A DNA stretch of 64,000 nucleotides from Streptomyces pristinaespiralis. Its GTDB lineage: Bacteria; Actinomycetota; Actinomycetes; Streptomycetales; Streptomycetaceae. A program made the position numbers and the translations under genes. The notes under the pieces are model-generated. The model saw nothing but the letters and a program-made list of their open reading frames with translations. It was not told where the DNA came from and searched no databases. Shown piece after piece: positions 39,457-47,847 of this stretch (position 1 is its first letter; the number at the start of each line of letters is the position of its first letter). The stretch lies in assembly GCF_001278075.1 (NCBI RefSeq), contig NZ_CP011340.1, positions 5,267,501-5,331,500 on the forward strand. Direction: 5' to 3'.

Positions 39457-40799
39457 CGCCGGGTCTCCCTTCGCATCCGCCGGACGTTGAAGAACATCAC
39501 CGGCAGCACCAGCAGAAGCAGCAGCACCGCGATCGCGCTGCCGAGGCCGAGGTCCGCGTCGGTGCCGAAGGAGGAGCGGTAGAGCTGCAGGGCGAGCACG
39601 TTGGCGTCGTCCTGGGAGGAGCCCGGCGCGATGATGAAGACCAGGTCGAAGATCTTCAGCACGTTGATCATCAAAGTGACGAGGACGACCGCGAGCACGG
39701 GTGCCAGCAGCGGCACCGTGATCCGCCGGAACACCTGCCATTCGTTGGCGCCGTCGACGCGTGCCGCCTCCAGGAGCTCGCGCGGCACGCTCGCCAGGCC
39801 GGCCGCGATCAGCACCATGGCGAAGCCCGCCCACATCCACACGTAGCTGCCGATGATCGCCGGCGTCACCAGGGACGGGCCGAGCCAGTCGACGCCGTTG
39901 TACGGCTCGCGGAAGTTGTCGGCGGGCAGCCGCAGCAGCGCGCCGTCGGCGGAGGCCGGGAGGGTGAAGGTGCCGTCGGCGGCGGCACGGGTGTCCGCCA
40001 CCACCTTGCCGTCCTTGACGGCCTCGATCTTGATGCCCTTGAGCCCGAGCTCCTGGGAGTCGACGACGTTCGGTCTGCCGCCACCGCCCCGGGTGAAGTC
40101 CAGCCAGGCGGTGCCGTGGATCTCGCCGTTGCCCGGCTCCGCAGCCTTGGCGGGCTCCGCGTCGGACGGCATCTTCGCGGGCGCCACGCCGACCAGCGGG
40201 AGCTGCACCGGCTTCCCGGCGGAGACCGGCTCCTTGGTGACGAACGCGCCGCCGCCGGCCGCCTCGAGCGGGTGCACCGGCAGGGGCCGGGCCCGTGGAT
40301 ATCCGGCCGACTCCTCGAACGTGTCGTGCACGCCCACCCAGATCGCGTTGGCGACGCCGCGCTCCGGGTCCTGTTCGTAGACGAGCCGGAAGATGATGCC
40401 AGCGGCCAGCATCGAGATCGCCATCGGCATGAAGACGATCAGTTTGAACGCGGTGCCCCAGCGGACCCGTTCGGTCAGCACCGCGAAGATCAGACCGAGG
40501 ACGGTGGAGACCGTCGGTGCGACGACGACCCAGATCGCGTTGTTCTTGACCGCGGTCAGGATGGTGTCGTCGGTGAAGATCTCCACGTAGTTGTCGAGCC
40601 CGGCGAAGCCGGCGCCGGACTGGTCGAAGAAGGACCTGTAGAGCGAGTACCCGATCGGGTAGACCACGAGCGCGCCCAGCAGCACGAGCGCGGGCAGCAG
40701 AAAGCCGACCGCGACTATTTTACGTGTTCCTGTCACGCTCTTACGCTGACGGGCGGGGGGCGCCGGACGAGCCGGGCCCCCCGCTGTGACGGCAGGCAC
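39453..40799 (-). CDS. sugar ABC importer permease, MalF type with large insert
   Basis: 448 residues, about 150 more than the usual MalF-type permease of this class. TM helices lie near 28-50, 88-108 and 118-140, then three more after ~308. The EAA loop is EAARVDGANEWQVFRRITVP. Between TM3 and TM4, residues ~160-305 form an extracytoplasmic insert with a carboxypeptidase regulatory-like beta-sandwich pattern (IHGTAWLDF, LGLKGIKIEAVKDGKVVADT, AADGTFTLPA). E. coli MalF also has a periplasmic P2 loop that contacts the binding protein, but of different sequence. Starts 5 bp after the binding-protein stop. Confidence 0.87.
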   Translation of the reverse strand: MPAVTAGGPARPAPPARQRKSVTGTRKIVAVGFLLPALVLLGALVVYPIGYSLYRSFFDQSGAGFAGLDNYVEIFTDDTILTAVKNNAIWVVVAPTVSTVLGLIFAVLTERVRWGTAFKLIVFMPMAISMLAAGIIFRLVYEQDPERGVANAIWVGVHDTFEESAGYPRARPLPVHPLEAAGGGAFVTKEPVSAGKPVQLPLVGVAPAKMPSDAEPAKAAEPGNGEIHGTAWLDFTRGGGGRPNVVDSQELGLKGIKIEAVKDGKVVADTRAAADGTFTLPASADGALLRLPADNFREPYNGVDWLGPSLVTPAIIGSYVWMWAGFAMVLIAAGLASVPRELLEAARVDGANEWQVFRRITVPLLAPVLAVVLVTLMINVLKIFDLVFIIAPGSSQDDANVLALQLYRSSFGTDADLGLGSAIAVLLLLLVLPVMFFNVRRMRRETRR

Positions 40800-40803
40800 G
40801 ACC

Positions 40804-42171
40804 TCAGCTCTTGAACGCCTTGGCCGCTTCGGCCTCCAGCCGCTGCTGGGTGCCCGCGACGTCCTTCGGGTTCTTCAGGAAGTCCTGGAGGATCTTCCAC
40901 TCGCCCTTGCCGGGCGTCCCGCCGAACGACTGCGGCATCTGGTCCGACATGTCGAAGCGGAAGTCGTCGCCCGCCGCGATCAGCGCCTTGGCGATGTCCC
41001 GCTGCACGTCGTTCGGGTAGGCGGCCACGTCCAGGGACTTGTTCGGCGAGATGAAGCCGCCGGCCGCCGCCTGGATCGCCGCGGCGTCGGGCGACGCCAG
41101 GAAGGTCAGCAGCGCCTGGGCGCCCTTGCTGTCCTTCAGGGCCACCGCCGCGTCCCCGCCGGTCACCACCGGCGGCTCCGCGCCGACGGCCGGGAACGGG
41201 AAGACCTTCGCGTCCGTACCGATCTTCGCGTCGGTCTGCGCGATGTTGACGGTCACGAAGTCGCCCTCGAAGACCATCGCGGCCTTGGGCGCGTCGCCGC
41301 CGCTGAACGTCTGGGTGACCGAAGCCGGGAACTCCGTCTGGAGGGCCCCGTCCGTGCCGCCCGCGATCAGATTCGGCCGGCCGAACAACTCACCCAGGGT
41401 GGTGAGGGCGTCCTTCACCGACGGGTCGGTCCACTTGATCTGGTGCTTGGCGAGCTGGTCGTACTTCTCCGGGCCCGCCTGCGACAGGTAGACGTTCTCG
41501 AACCAGTCGGTCAGCACCCACCCGTCCGCTCCGGCGATGGACACCGGCGTGACACCCGAGGCGGAGATCGTCTCCGCCGTGGACATGAAGTCCTTCCAGG
41601 TCTTCGGCGGCGTGGCGCCGGCATTCTCGAAAACGGTGTTGTTGTACCAGATCAGCGACTTGTTCGCGGCCTTGTAGTACACGCCGTACTGCGTGCCGTC
41701 GACCGCGCCGAGGTCCTGCCAGCCCTTGGAGTAGTTCTTCGCGAGCTGCTCCTTGGCCTCCGCGCCGACGGGCTTGGCCCACTTGCGCGCCACCGCCTGC
41801 TGGATCGCGCCGACCTGAGGCAGCATCGCCACGTCCGGCGGGCTGCCGCCCGCGATCTTCGTCCCGAGGAAGTTGACGATCGGGTCCTGCGCCGGGACGA
41901 AGGTGACCGTCGCGCCCGTGCGCTTCTCGAACTCGTCCAGGACCTTGGTGAAGTTCTCCTGCTCCGGGCCGCTCCATACGGCGGCGACCTCGATCTTCTC
42001 GCCGTTCAGCTTGGGCAGCTGGACCGAAGAGGGCGACTCGGTGCCCTTGGTCGGCCCGCCGTCCCCCGGCTCTTCGCCGTCGCTGTCGCCGCCGCATCCG
42101 GTGAGGGCGAGAGCGCCGATCGCGGCGAACACCACTGCGGCCCTGCCCGTACGAAGAGTTCTGCGCATCAC
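40804..42171 (-). CDS. sugar ABC importer substrate-binding lipoprotein
   Basis: 455 residues. Lipoprotein signal with lipobox ALALTGC (Cys ~26), then an acidic linker and a family-1 extracellular solute-binding fold (VAAVWSGPEQENFTKVLDEF; NKSLIWYNNTVFENAGATPP; PVSIAGADGWVLTDWFENVY). It delivers sugar to the two downstream permeases. GTG 42171 and ATG 42168 are adjacent; AGGAGA upstream serves either. First gene of the importer operon. Confidence 0.9.
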   Translation of the reverse strand: MMRRTLRTGRAAVVFAAIGALALTGCGGDSDGEEPGDGGPTKGTESPSSVQLPKLNGEKIEVAAVWSGPEQENFTKVLDEFEKRTGATVTFVPAQDPIVNFLGTKIAGGSPPDVAMLPQVGAIQQAVARKWAKPVGAEAKEQLAKNYSKGWQDLGAVDGTQYGVYYKAANKSLIWYNNTVFENAGATPPKTWKDFMSTAETISASGVTPVSIAGADGWVLTDWFENVYLSQAGPEKYDQLAKHQIKWTDPSVKDALTTLGELFGRPNLIAGGTDGALQTEFPASVTQTFSGGDAPKAAMVFEGDFVTVNIAQTDAKIGTDAKVFPFPAVGAEPPVVTGGDAAVALKDSKGAQALLTFLASPDAAAIQAAAGGFISPNKSLDVAAYPNDVQRDIAKALIAAGDDFRFDMSDQMPQSFGGTPGKGEWKILQDFLKNPKDVAGTQQRLEAEAAKAFKS

Positions 42172-42312
42172 TGCCCCGTCTCTCCTGTGCGCTGCTTCCG
42201 ACCGGCCGTGCGCTGTCCCGCCGCCCGGCCGGTTGTCCGACGTTCCGTTGCCGGTCCGTGCCGACAGGTCTACGCCCGCGCTACGGGTGTCGCAATACCG
42301 CCCCGGGCCACT

Positions 42313-42354
42313 ATCACTCTTTCGTGATGCCCTCGTGACGTGATGTCAGGTCAA
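42313..42354 (-). promoter_or_regulatory. palindromes and -35-like box upstream of sugar importer
   Basis: Within 185 bp upstream of the binding-protein start lie inverted repeats ATCAC-N6-GTGAT (42313-42328) and TGAC-N5-GTCA (42336-42348), beside a minus-strand TTGACC (42349-42354). They may be operators for a sugar-responsive regulator. No LacI gene is nearby. A good -10 box is not obvious. Confidence 0.35.
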
Positions 42355-42373
42355 ATGGCCGCGTCGCCGCGGG

Positions 42374-45300
42374 TCAGGGATGAGCCGGTGTCAGCGGACC
42401 CACCGGCGCCGCGTCCACCGACCGCGCGGCGCGCTCCAGCGCACTCGCCAGCAGTGCCAGGTCGGTCGGGCCGTTGCCCAGCTCCCGGACGGGGCGGCGG
42501 GTGGGTGGATCGCCCATCCGCTCCCACTCGAGCGGAACGACAGTGGGTCTCAAGGTGGCCGTACGCGGGATGCGCCCGGTCACCCGGCCGCTCTGGAACG
42601 GGGTCACCCGGCCGTCCGGATGCCCCAGCCTGCCCCGGCCGGGAGCCGGGTCGTCAGGGCCGGGCGCGACCGGCGGCGCCTCCAGCACGACCCGCAGCCG
42701 CGCCCCCTCCGTCAGCTGTGTGTCCGCAGTGCGGTCCGGCCGCGACGACGTGGCCACGAGATGGACGCCCAGCCGGGCGCCGTCCCTGGCCACCGCGTCC
42801 AGGGCGCGCACGACCGAACCCGCCGCCGGCCGGCCCGGGCTCCCCAGTGCCGGGGCGACCAGCGCGTCGAAGTCGTCGACGAGTACCACCAGGCGCGGCA
42901 GCGGATCCGGCTCCTGGCTCCGCGTACGCCCGCCGGGACGGAGCCGCAGCGTCCCCGAGGAGGGCGACTCGATGTCGCCCCGCTGGTCGGCGGCCTCGGG
43001 TGACGTCCGCTGGCCCACCATCCGGCCGGCGACCTCCCGACGGGTGCGCCACTCGGTGAAGTCCGCGACGCCCGCCTCGTCCAGCACGGCCGCCCTGCGC
43101 TTCAGTTCCGCGCCGAGCGCCTGAGCGAACGCCCTCATCCGCACCGGGTCGCTGGCCACGAGGTGCTCGGTCACATGCGGCAGCTCGGTGCAGACGCTCA
43201 GCCCCTCACCGCGCTCTCCGCCGGCCCCGTCGACCAGCAGCAGGCCGAGCCGGTCGGGGCGGCCCGCCGCGGCAAGCGACGCGGCGACCGAACGCAGCAG
43301 CTCCGTACGGCCGCTGCCGGCGGGGCCCTCGATCAGCAGGTGCGGGCCCTCCTGCGCCAGGTCGACGGCGAGCGGCCCCCGGGGGCCGGCGCCGAGGACG
43401 ACGGTGCAGTCGCAGGCCGCCGCCCAGCGCGCCATCAGCGAGGCCGGGGTGGCCCGTGCCAGTTCCAGTTCGTCCAGCAGGCGCGCGGACTGCGGCAGGA
43501 CCGCGGCCCGGCCGGGCTGCACGCTCGAGCCCTCCACACGCAGCGGCGCGAGCGCCCGCCCGAAACGCTCCGCCCAGGCGGCGGACACCGCGTCGACCAC
43601 GCCCACCGTGCCGTGTCCGGCCGGCTGCCCCGAGGCGACCCGCATCAGACGCAGTGCGGTCGCCACGTCCCCGCTGAGCAGGCCCACGGCCCCGCACTCA
43701 CGGAACGGCAGCGACGCGGCGCAGGCCGACTCGTAGGTGGCGGCGACGGGGGAGAGCGGGGAGGCGGCGGGCGTCTCCGCCAGGCAGATCAGATGGATCC
43801 CGGCAGCCTGGCCGGCGCCGGCCAGCCGGGCGGTGGTCTCGCGCAGCGCGGCCGAGCCGGGATCGCCGTCGACGATCACCACCGTGCGGGTGCCGTCGTG
43901 GCGGGCGGCGGCCTCGGCGACGGCACGGGGGTCGGCGCTCGCCCAGCCGGTGCCGAGCGGCCCGTCGTCCAGACGGCGCGTCAGCTCCGCGGCGCGGGCG
44001 GTGGCCTGGTCGCGGTCGTAGGCGAGAAGCAGCCGGCAGTCCTGGCCGTGGGCCGGGCGCAGGTGCGGCAGCCAGCCGAGCCAGGACCACTCCGCCTTGC
44101 GCTCCTCGAGCGACCGGGCCCGGTCCGCGCTGATCAGCACGATCTCGAGGTCACCGGGCGAGTGCAGCGCGGCGAGCTGCGCCACGGCGGACCTGGCGAG
44201 GCCCGCGAGCCGTGCCCGCGGGCCGGCGAGGCCGAGCGACCCCGCCTCCTTCAGGGCGACGGTCACGGGCACGGACGGCAGCTCCGCGCGGTCCGCCGTG
44301 CCGAGCCTGAGCACGAGCGACTCGGGGTGCCGCGGGCCGCGCTCCCACAGCCGGGGGCCGGGACCGAGCGCCGTCAGCAGCACGGCAGCGGGGTCGGGCC
44401 AGCTCTCGACGCCGGGCGCGGTGGGGCGGGCCGTGTGCCCGGCCGCGCCGCTGTCCTGCGGGGCCACGCTTTCCCGGCCGCCGGCCAGTCGCCTGGCCCA
44501 GGCGCCTATGCCCCGGCGCCGGGGCGCCTCCGCGGGCTCGTCCGTCCCGCGGGCGGGCGCGCGCTCGGCGGACGGGTCGCCGGGCCGGTCCGGGACGCGG
44601 TCATGGGCGTCGTACGCGTACTGCGCGGGCACCCGGGGCGCGGGGTCGTCACCGAGGGGGGCGTGCATGTGATGCGTCCGGGACGAGTCGCTGTACGCCG
44701 GGGCGGCCCCTCGCGGGCCTGTACCGCCCGGCGGCTCCGTCATGGCCCGGCCGTGCGCGGGCGTCCCCGTGGCGTCGGCGTGGTGCGGCCAGGGGGCCCG
44801 GCCGCCGTCGGGGGCGCGGTGGGTCCGGCCGTCGTCGGCGGGCGCCAGGCCGTCCGGCGACCCGGTGGAGGGCGAGGCCCATGAAGGCACCGGGCGTGTC
44901 CCGTGGGACGCGGGGCCGGCGGTCCCTGCCCCGTACGCACCGGCGGGGCCGCCGGGACCGGACACGGATTCACCGTCGGTGGCGGTCGGCGCCGGAGCCG
45001 GGACGCGCAGGTGGCCCTCGCCGTCCGGGGTGGTGGGCAGCGCGGGGGTGGGTGCGCCGGGGGAGAGGCGCAGGGTCGACTCGCCCAGCCGGAGCAGCGC
45101 ACCGGCCGGCAGACGGACCGGGCGGGTGTGCACGGGGGTTTTGTCGACAGTGGTGCCGTTCGTGGAGCCGAGGTCGGTCACGGTGACCCGTCCGTCGTCC
45201 GCGAGCGTGACCGCGCAGTGCAGCCGGGAGACGTCGGGGTCGTCCAGCGGTACGTCGGCGTCGGCGGAGCGGCCGATGCTGATCCGGCCGCCGTGCAGCA

Positions 45301-45637
45301 GGTGCACCCCTCCGGCGTCGGGCCCGGCGACGACATGCAGCTGCGCCGACACCTCGCCGTCGTGGGTCTCCTCGTCGGCCGGTGTCTGGAGGGACAGGAC
45401 CGCGCCGTCGACCAGGGGCGGTTCGCCGAGGGTGCGGCGCTGCGGGTCGAGGCGTTCCTGTCCGGCGTAGAGGACGACGGTGCCGGAGACGTCGGGGCCG
45501 GAGACGGCGGCGGCGAGGCCGGAGGCCACGGCGGCGAGTGCGGTACCCGCCGGCGCTGTCACGATCACGTCGCAGGGGCGCCCGGCGGGCGCGGACTGTC
45601 CGCCGCGCGGCGCGAGAACAGTCAGCCGGATCTGCAT
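42374..45637 (-). CDS. FHA domain FtsK/SpoIIIE-type ATPase
   Basis: 1087 residues. An N-terminal ubiquitin-like (YukD-like) segment (MQIRLTVLAPRGGQSAPAGR) is followed by a canonical FHA phosphothreonine-binding domain near 115-165 (ISIGRSADADVPLDD, SRLHCAV, DLGSTNGT). A ~200-residue Pro/Gly/His-rich linker leads to a C-terminal FtsK/SpoIIIE P-loop region with Walker A GPAGSGRTELLRS (near 765) and Walker B-like RLVVLVDDFDALV (near 914). It resembles EccC-like ATPases but has no TM helices. Divergent from two Ser/Thr kinases, whose targets FHA domains often read. ATG 45637 chosen as the start of the conserved fold. Confidence 0.87.
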   Translation of the reverse strand: MQIRLTVLAPRGGQSAPAGRPCDVIVTAPAGTALAAVASGLAAAVSGPDVSGTVVLYAGQERLDPQRRTLGEPPLVDGAVLSLQTPADEETHDGEVSAQLHVVAGPDAGGVHLLHGGRISIGRSADADVPLDDPDVSRLHCAVTLADDGRVTVTDLGSTNGTTVDKTPVHTRPVRLPAGALLRLGESTLRLSPGAPTPALPTTPDGEGHLRVPAPAPTATDGESVSGPGGPAGAYGAGTAGPASHGTRPVPSWASPSTGSPDGLAPADDGRTHRAPDGGRAPWPHHADATGTPAHGRAMTEPPGGTGPRGAAPAYSDSSRTHHMHAPLGDDPAPRVPAQYAYDAHDRVPDRPGDPSAERAPARGTDEPAEAPRRRGIGAWARRLAGGRESVAPQDSGAAGHTARPTAPGVESWPDPAAVLLTALGPGPRLWERGPRHPESLVLRLGTADRAELPSVPVTVALKEAGSLGLAGPRARLAGLARSAVAQLAALHSPGDLEIVLISADRARSLEERKAEWSWLGWLPHLRPAHGQDCRLLLAYDRDQATARAAELTRRLDDGPLGTGWASADPRAVAEAAARHDGTRTVVIVDGDPGSAALRETTARLAGAGQAAGIHLICLAETPAASPLSPVAATYESACAASLPFRECGAVGLLSGDVATALRLMRVASGQPAGHGTVGVVDAVSAAWAERFGRALAPLRVEGSSVQPGRAAVLPQSARLLDELELARATPASLMARWAAACDCTVVLGAGPRGPLAVDLAQEGPHLLIEGPAGSGRTELLRSVAASLAAAGRPDRLGLLLVDGAGGERGEGLSVCTELPHVTEHLVASDPVRMRAFAQALGAELKRRAAVLDEAGVADFTEWRTRREVAGRMVGQRTSPEAADQRGDIESPSSGTLRLRPGGRTRSQEPDPLPRLVVLVDDFDALVAPALGSPGRPAAGSVVRALDAVARDGARLGVHLVATSSRPDRTADTQLTEGARLRVVLEAPPVAPGPDDPAPGRGRLGHPDGRVTPFQSGRVTGRIPRTATLRPTVVPLEWERMGDPPTRRPVRELGNGPTDLALLASALERAARSVDAAPVGPLTPAHP

Positions 45638-46071
45638 CGCCGTCAGCCATCCCTTCTGCGCGGGGTGCCCGGCAGGGAAGCCGCCCAGATCGCCCCCACC
45701 CGGCAGGTCGGCACGGGCCGGGGGCTCCCTCCCCACGGCTCCGTGCTGGAGGCATCCTCGCATCCGTCACCGACAACACGCCCGCCGCCCACCCATAAGT
45801 GATCTTGACCGGTCGGTCCGGGGAACAAATCCGGACGGAAAAGCACGTGGTGGTATCCCGTAAAGGTCATCCTGAGGACTACGGACGGAGGGGATCGTCA
45901 TGTTCAGCGCGCGCGGGCCCGGCAACCATCCGTACGATGCCCGCGTCTGTCCATCGAACAGGGGCGACCGGACGGACACCCCCTAAAGTGGGTCGGACAA
46001 CCCGGTGGGCCGAAAATCATCCGGCGGACCGGGACCCATGTGAGGATCACGATCAGCAGGGAGCGCATGAC
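45638..46071. other. divergent promoter region, FHA-FtsK gene / pkaA
   Basis: 434 bp between divergent starts. A TTGACC box lies at 45805-45810 near the middle, but a matching -10 is weak. A short open frame with a strong ribosome site (45900-45986) lies in the pkaA half; see its own entry. No other gene is supported. Confidence 0.5.
45900..45986 (+). CDS. possible 28-codon leader ORF upstream of pkaA
   Basis: ATG 45900 is preceded by GGAGGGG with a 6-nt spacer, one of the better ribosome sites in the window. It opens a 28-codon frame (MFSARGPGNHPYDARV...) ending at TAA 45984-45986, 85 bp before the pkaA start. No homology recognised. It could be a translated leader peptide, or a fortuitous frame in a GC-rich region. 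Confidence 0.35.
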   Translation: MFSARGPGNHPYDARVCPSNRGDRTDTP

Positions 46072-47718
46072 GTGCGGCCGGTAGGCAGCAAGTACCTGCT
46101 CGAGGAGCCGCTCGGGCGCGGCGCCACGGGCACCGTCTGGCGAGCCCGTCAGAGGGAGACCGCGGGCGCCGAGGCGGCCGTCGCGGGCCAGCCCGGTGAG
46201 ACCGTCGCGATCAAGGTCCTCAAGGAGGAGCTGGCGAACGACGCGGACGTGGTGATGCGTTTCCTCCGGGAGCGCTCCGTCCTGCTCCGCCTCACACACC
46301 CGAACATCGTCCGGACCCGCGACCTCGTCGTCGAGGGCGATCTCCTCGCCCTCGTCATGGACCTGGTCGACGGCCCGGACCTGCACCGCTATCTGCGTGA
46401 GAACGGCCCGCTCAGCCCGGTCGCCGCCTCGCTGATGACCGCCCAGATCGCGGACGCGCTCGCCTCCAGCCACGCCGACGGAGTCGTCCACCGCGACCTG
46501 AAGCCGGCGAACGTGCTGCTCAAGACGGACGCCGACGGCCAGATGCACCCGATGCTGACCGACTTCGGCATCGCGCGCCTCGCCGACTCCCCGGGCCTGA
46601 CCAGGACGCACGAGTTCGTCGGCACCCCCGCGTACGTCGCGCCGGAGTCGGCGGAGGGCCGCCCGCAGACCTCGGCGGTCGACATCTACGGCGCGGGCAT
46701 CCTGCTGTACGAGCTGGTCACCGGGCGTCCCCCGTTCGCCGGAGGCACGGCGCTCGAAGTGCTGCACCGCCACCTCAGCGAGGAGCCGCGCCGCCCCTCG
46801 ACCCTTCCCGAGCCGCTGTGGACGGTCATAGAGCGCTGTCTGCGCAAGGAGCCCTCCGAGCGGCCCAGCGCCGAGAACCTCGCCCGCGGTCTGCGTACCG
46901 TCGCGGCCGGGATCGGCGTGCACGCGAACGCCGCCCAGGTCGACGCCGCCCTCGGTGTCGCCGCGCTCCTCGCGCCGGACCCCGCGCCGGCGCCGGTGCC
47001 GCAGACCCCCGGCGCCGCCGACCCGACGCAGGTCCTGCCGAACACCGGCGGCGGCAGCACCGCCTACGACCCCTCCGCGGCGACCAGCGTCATGCCGCAG
47101 ACCGGGCGGCCCGGTGGAACGGCCGACCCGACCGCCGTGATGCCGCCCGTGCCGCCGGGGCAGCCCGGTCCGGAGGAGCCGCACCCCTGGCAGTCCCAGC
47201 TCCGCGCGGCGCGGGACCGCAACGAGCAGACGCAGGTCCAGTACCTCGACCCGAGCCAGGACCCGCTGCGCCGCCGTCCGCAGCGCCAGGCGCCGCAGCA
47301 GCCGCCGCAGAACCGTCCGCAGCGGCCCCAGCAGCAGTACGCGCCGGCGCCGCAGCAGCGTCCGCAGCACCAGCCGCAGCGTCAGCAGTACGCACCGCCG
47401 CCGCAGCAGCAGCAGTACGCGCCCCCGCAGCAGCCGCCGGCCCAGCCGCCGGCGCAGCGCCCGCCCCGCCAGCCGAGGCAGCGGGCCAACCCGATGCGCA
47501 TCCCCGGGCTCGGCTGCCTCAAGGGCTGTCTGTTCACGGTGCTGCTGTTCGTGGTGGCCGGCTGGCTGATCTGGGAGCTCACGCCGCTGCAGGACTGGGT
47601 CGCGGAGGGCAAGAGCTACTGGGACGCGATCGGCGACGGGATCACGACGGTCACGGACTGGATCTCGAAGCTCGGTGAGGCGAAGGACACCGCCGACCAG
47701 ATCGGTAACCAGCAGTAA
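46072..47718 (+). CDS. pkaA: membrane Ser/Thr protein kinase PkaA
   Basis: 548 residues. Kinase domain at ~8-270: LGRGATGTVWRA, VAIKVL, HRDLKPANVLL, DFGIA, and FVGTPAYVAPE in the activation segment. A Pro/Gln-rich linker (~400-485, many QQ, PQ and YAP repeats) leads to one TM helix near 490-512 (LKGCLFTVLLFVVAGWLIWEL) and a ~35-residue extracytoplasmic tail. Length and pairing with the next kinase match the tandem pkaA-pkaB of S. coelicolor (from memory). GTG 46072 follows AGGGAG. Confidence 0.87.
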   Translation: MRPVGSKYLLEEPLGRGATGTVWRARQRETAGAEAAVAGQPGETVAIKVLKEELANDADVVMRFLRERSVLLRLTHPNIVRTRDLVVEGDLLALVMDLVDGPDLHRYLRENGPLSPVAASLMTAQIADALASSHADGVVHRDLKPANVLLKTDADGQMHPMLTDFGIARLADSPGLTRTHEFVGTPAYVAPESAEGRPQTSAVDIYGAGILLYELVTGRPPFAGGTALEVLHRHLSEEPRRPSTLPEPLWTVIERCLRKEPSERPSAENLARGLRTVAAGIGVHANAAQVDAALGVAALLAPDPAPAPVPQTPGAADPTQVLPNTGGGSTAYDPSAATSVMPQTGRPGGTADPTAVMPPVPPGQPGPEEPHPWQSQLRAARDRNEQTQVQYLDPSQDPLRRRPQRQAPQQPPQNRPQRPQQQYAPAPQQRPQHQPQRQQYAPPPQQQQYAPPQQPPAQPPAQRPPRQPRQRANPMRIPGLGCLKGCLFTVLLFVVAGWLIWELTPLQDWVAEGKSYWDAIGDGITTVTDWISKLGEAKDTADQIGNQQ

Positions 47719-47734
47719 CTCTGTCGTTTTGTCG

Positions 47735-47765
47735 ACTTCTGCGGGCTTATTTATCCCGCAGAAGT
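47735..47765 (+). terminator. 11-bp hairpin between pkaA and pkaB
   Basis: Perfect inverted repeat ACTTCTGCGGG / CCCGCAGAAGT around loop CTTATTTAT, 17 nt after the pkaA stop. No T-tract follows. It may be a partial terminator or an mRNA processing/stability element that makes pkaB expression differ from pkaA. Confidence 0.5.
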
Positions 47766-47847
47766 GGAGGTTGGTGTCATCCGGGGCACACAGGTCCCCG
47801 ATGCCCGCGTACGTTGTGGGGCAACGCCAGCCGCTGAGGGAGCAGTC

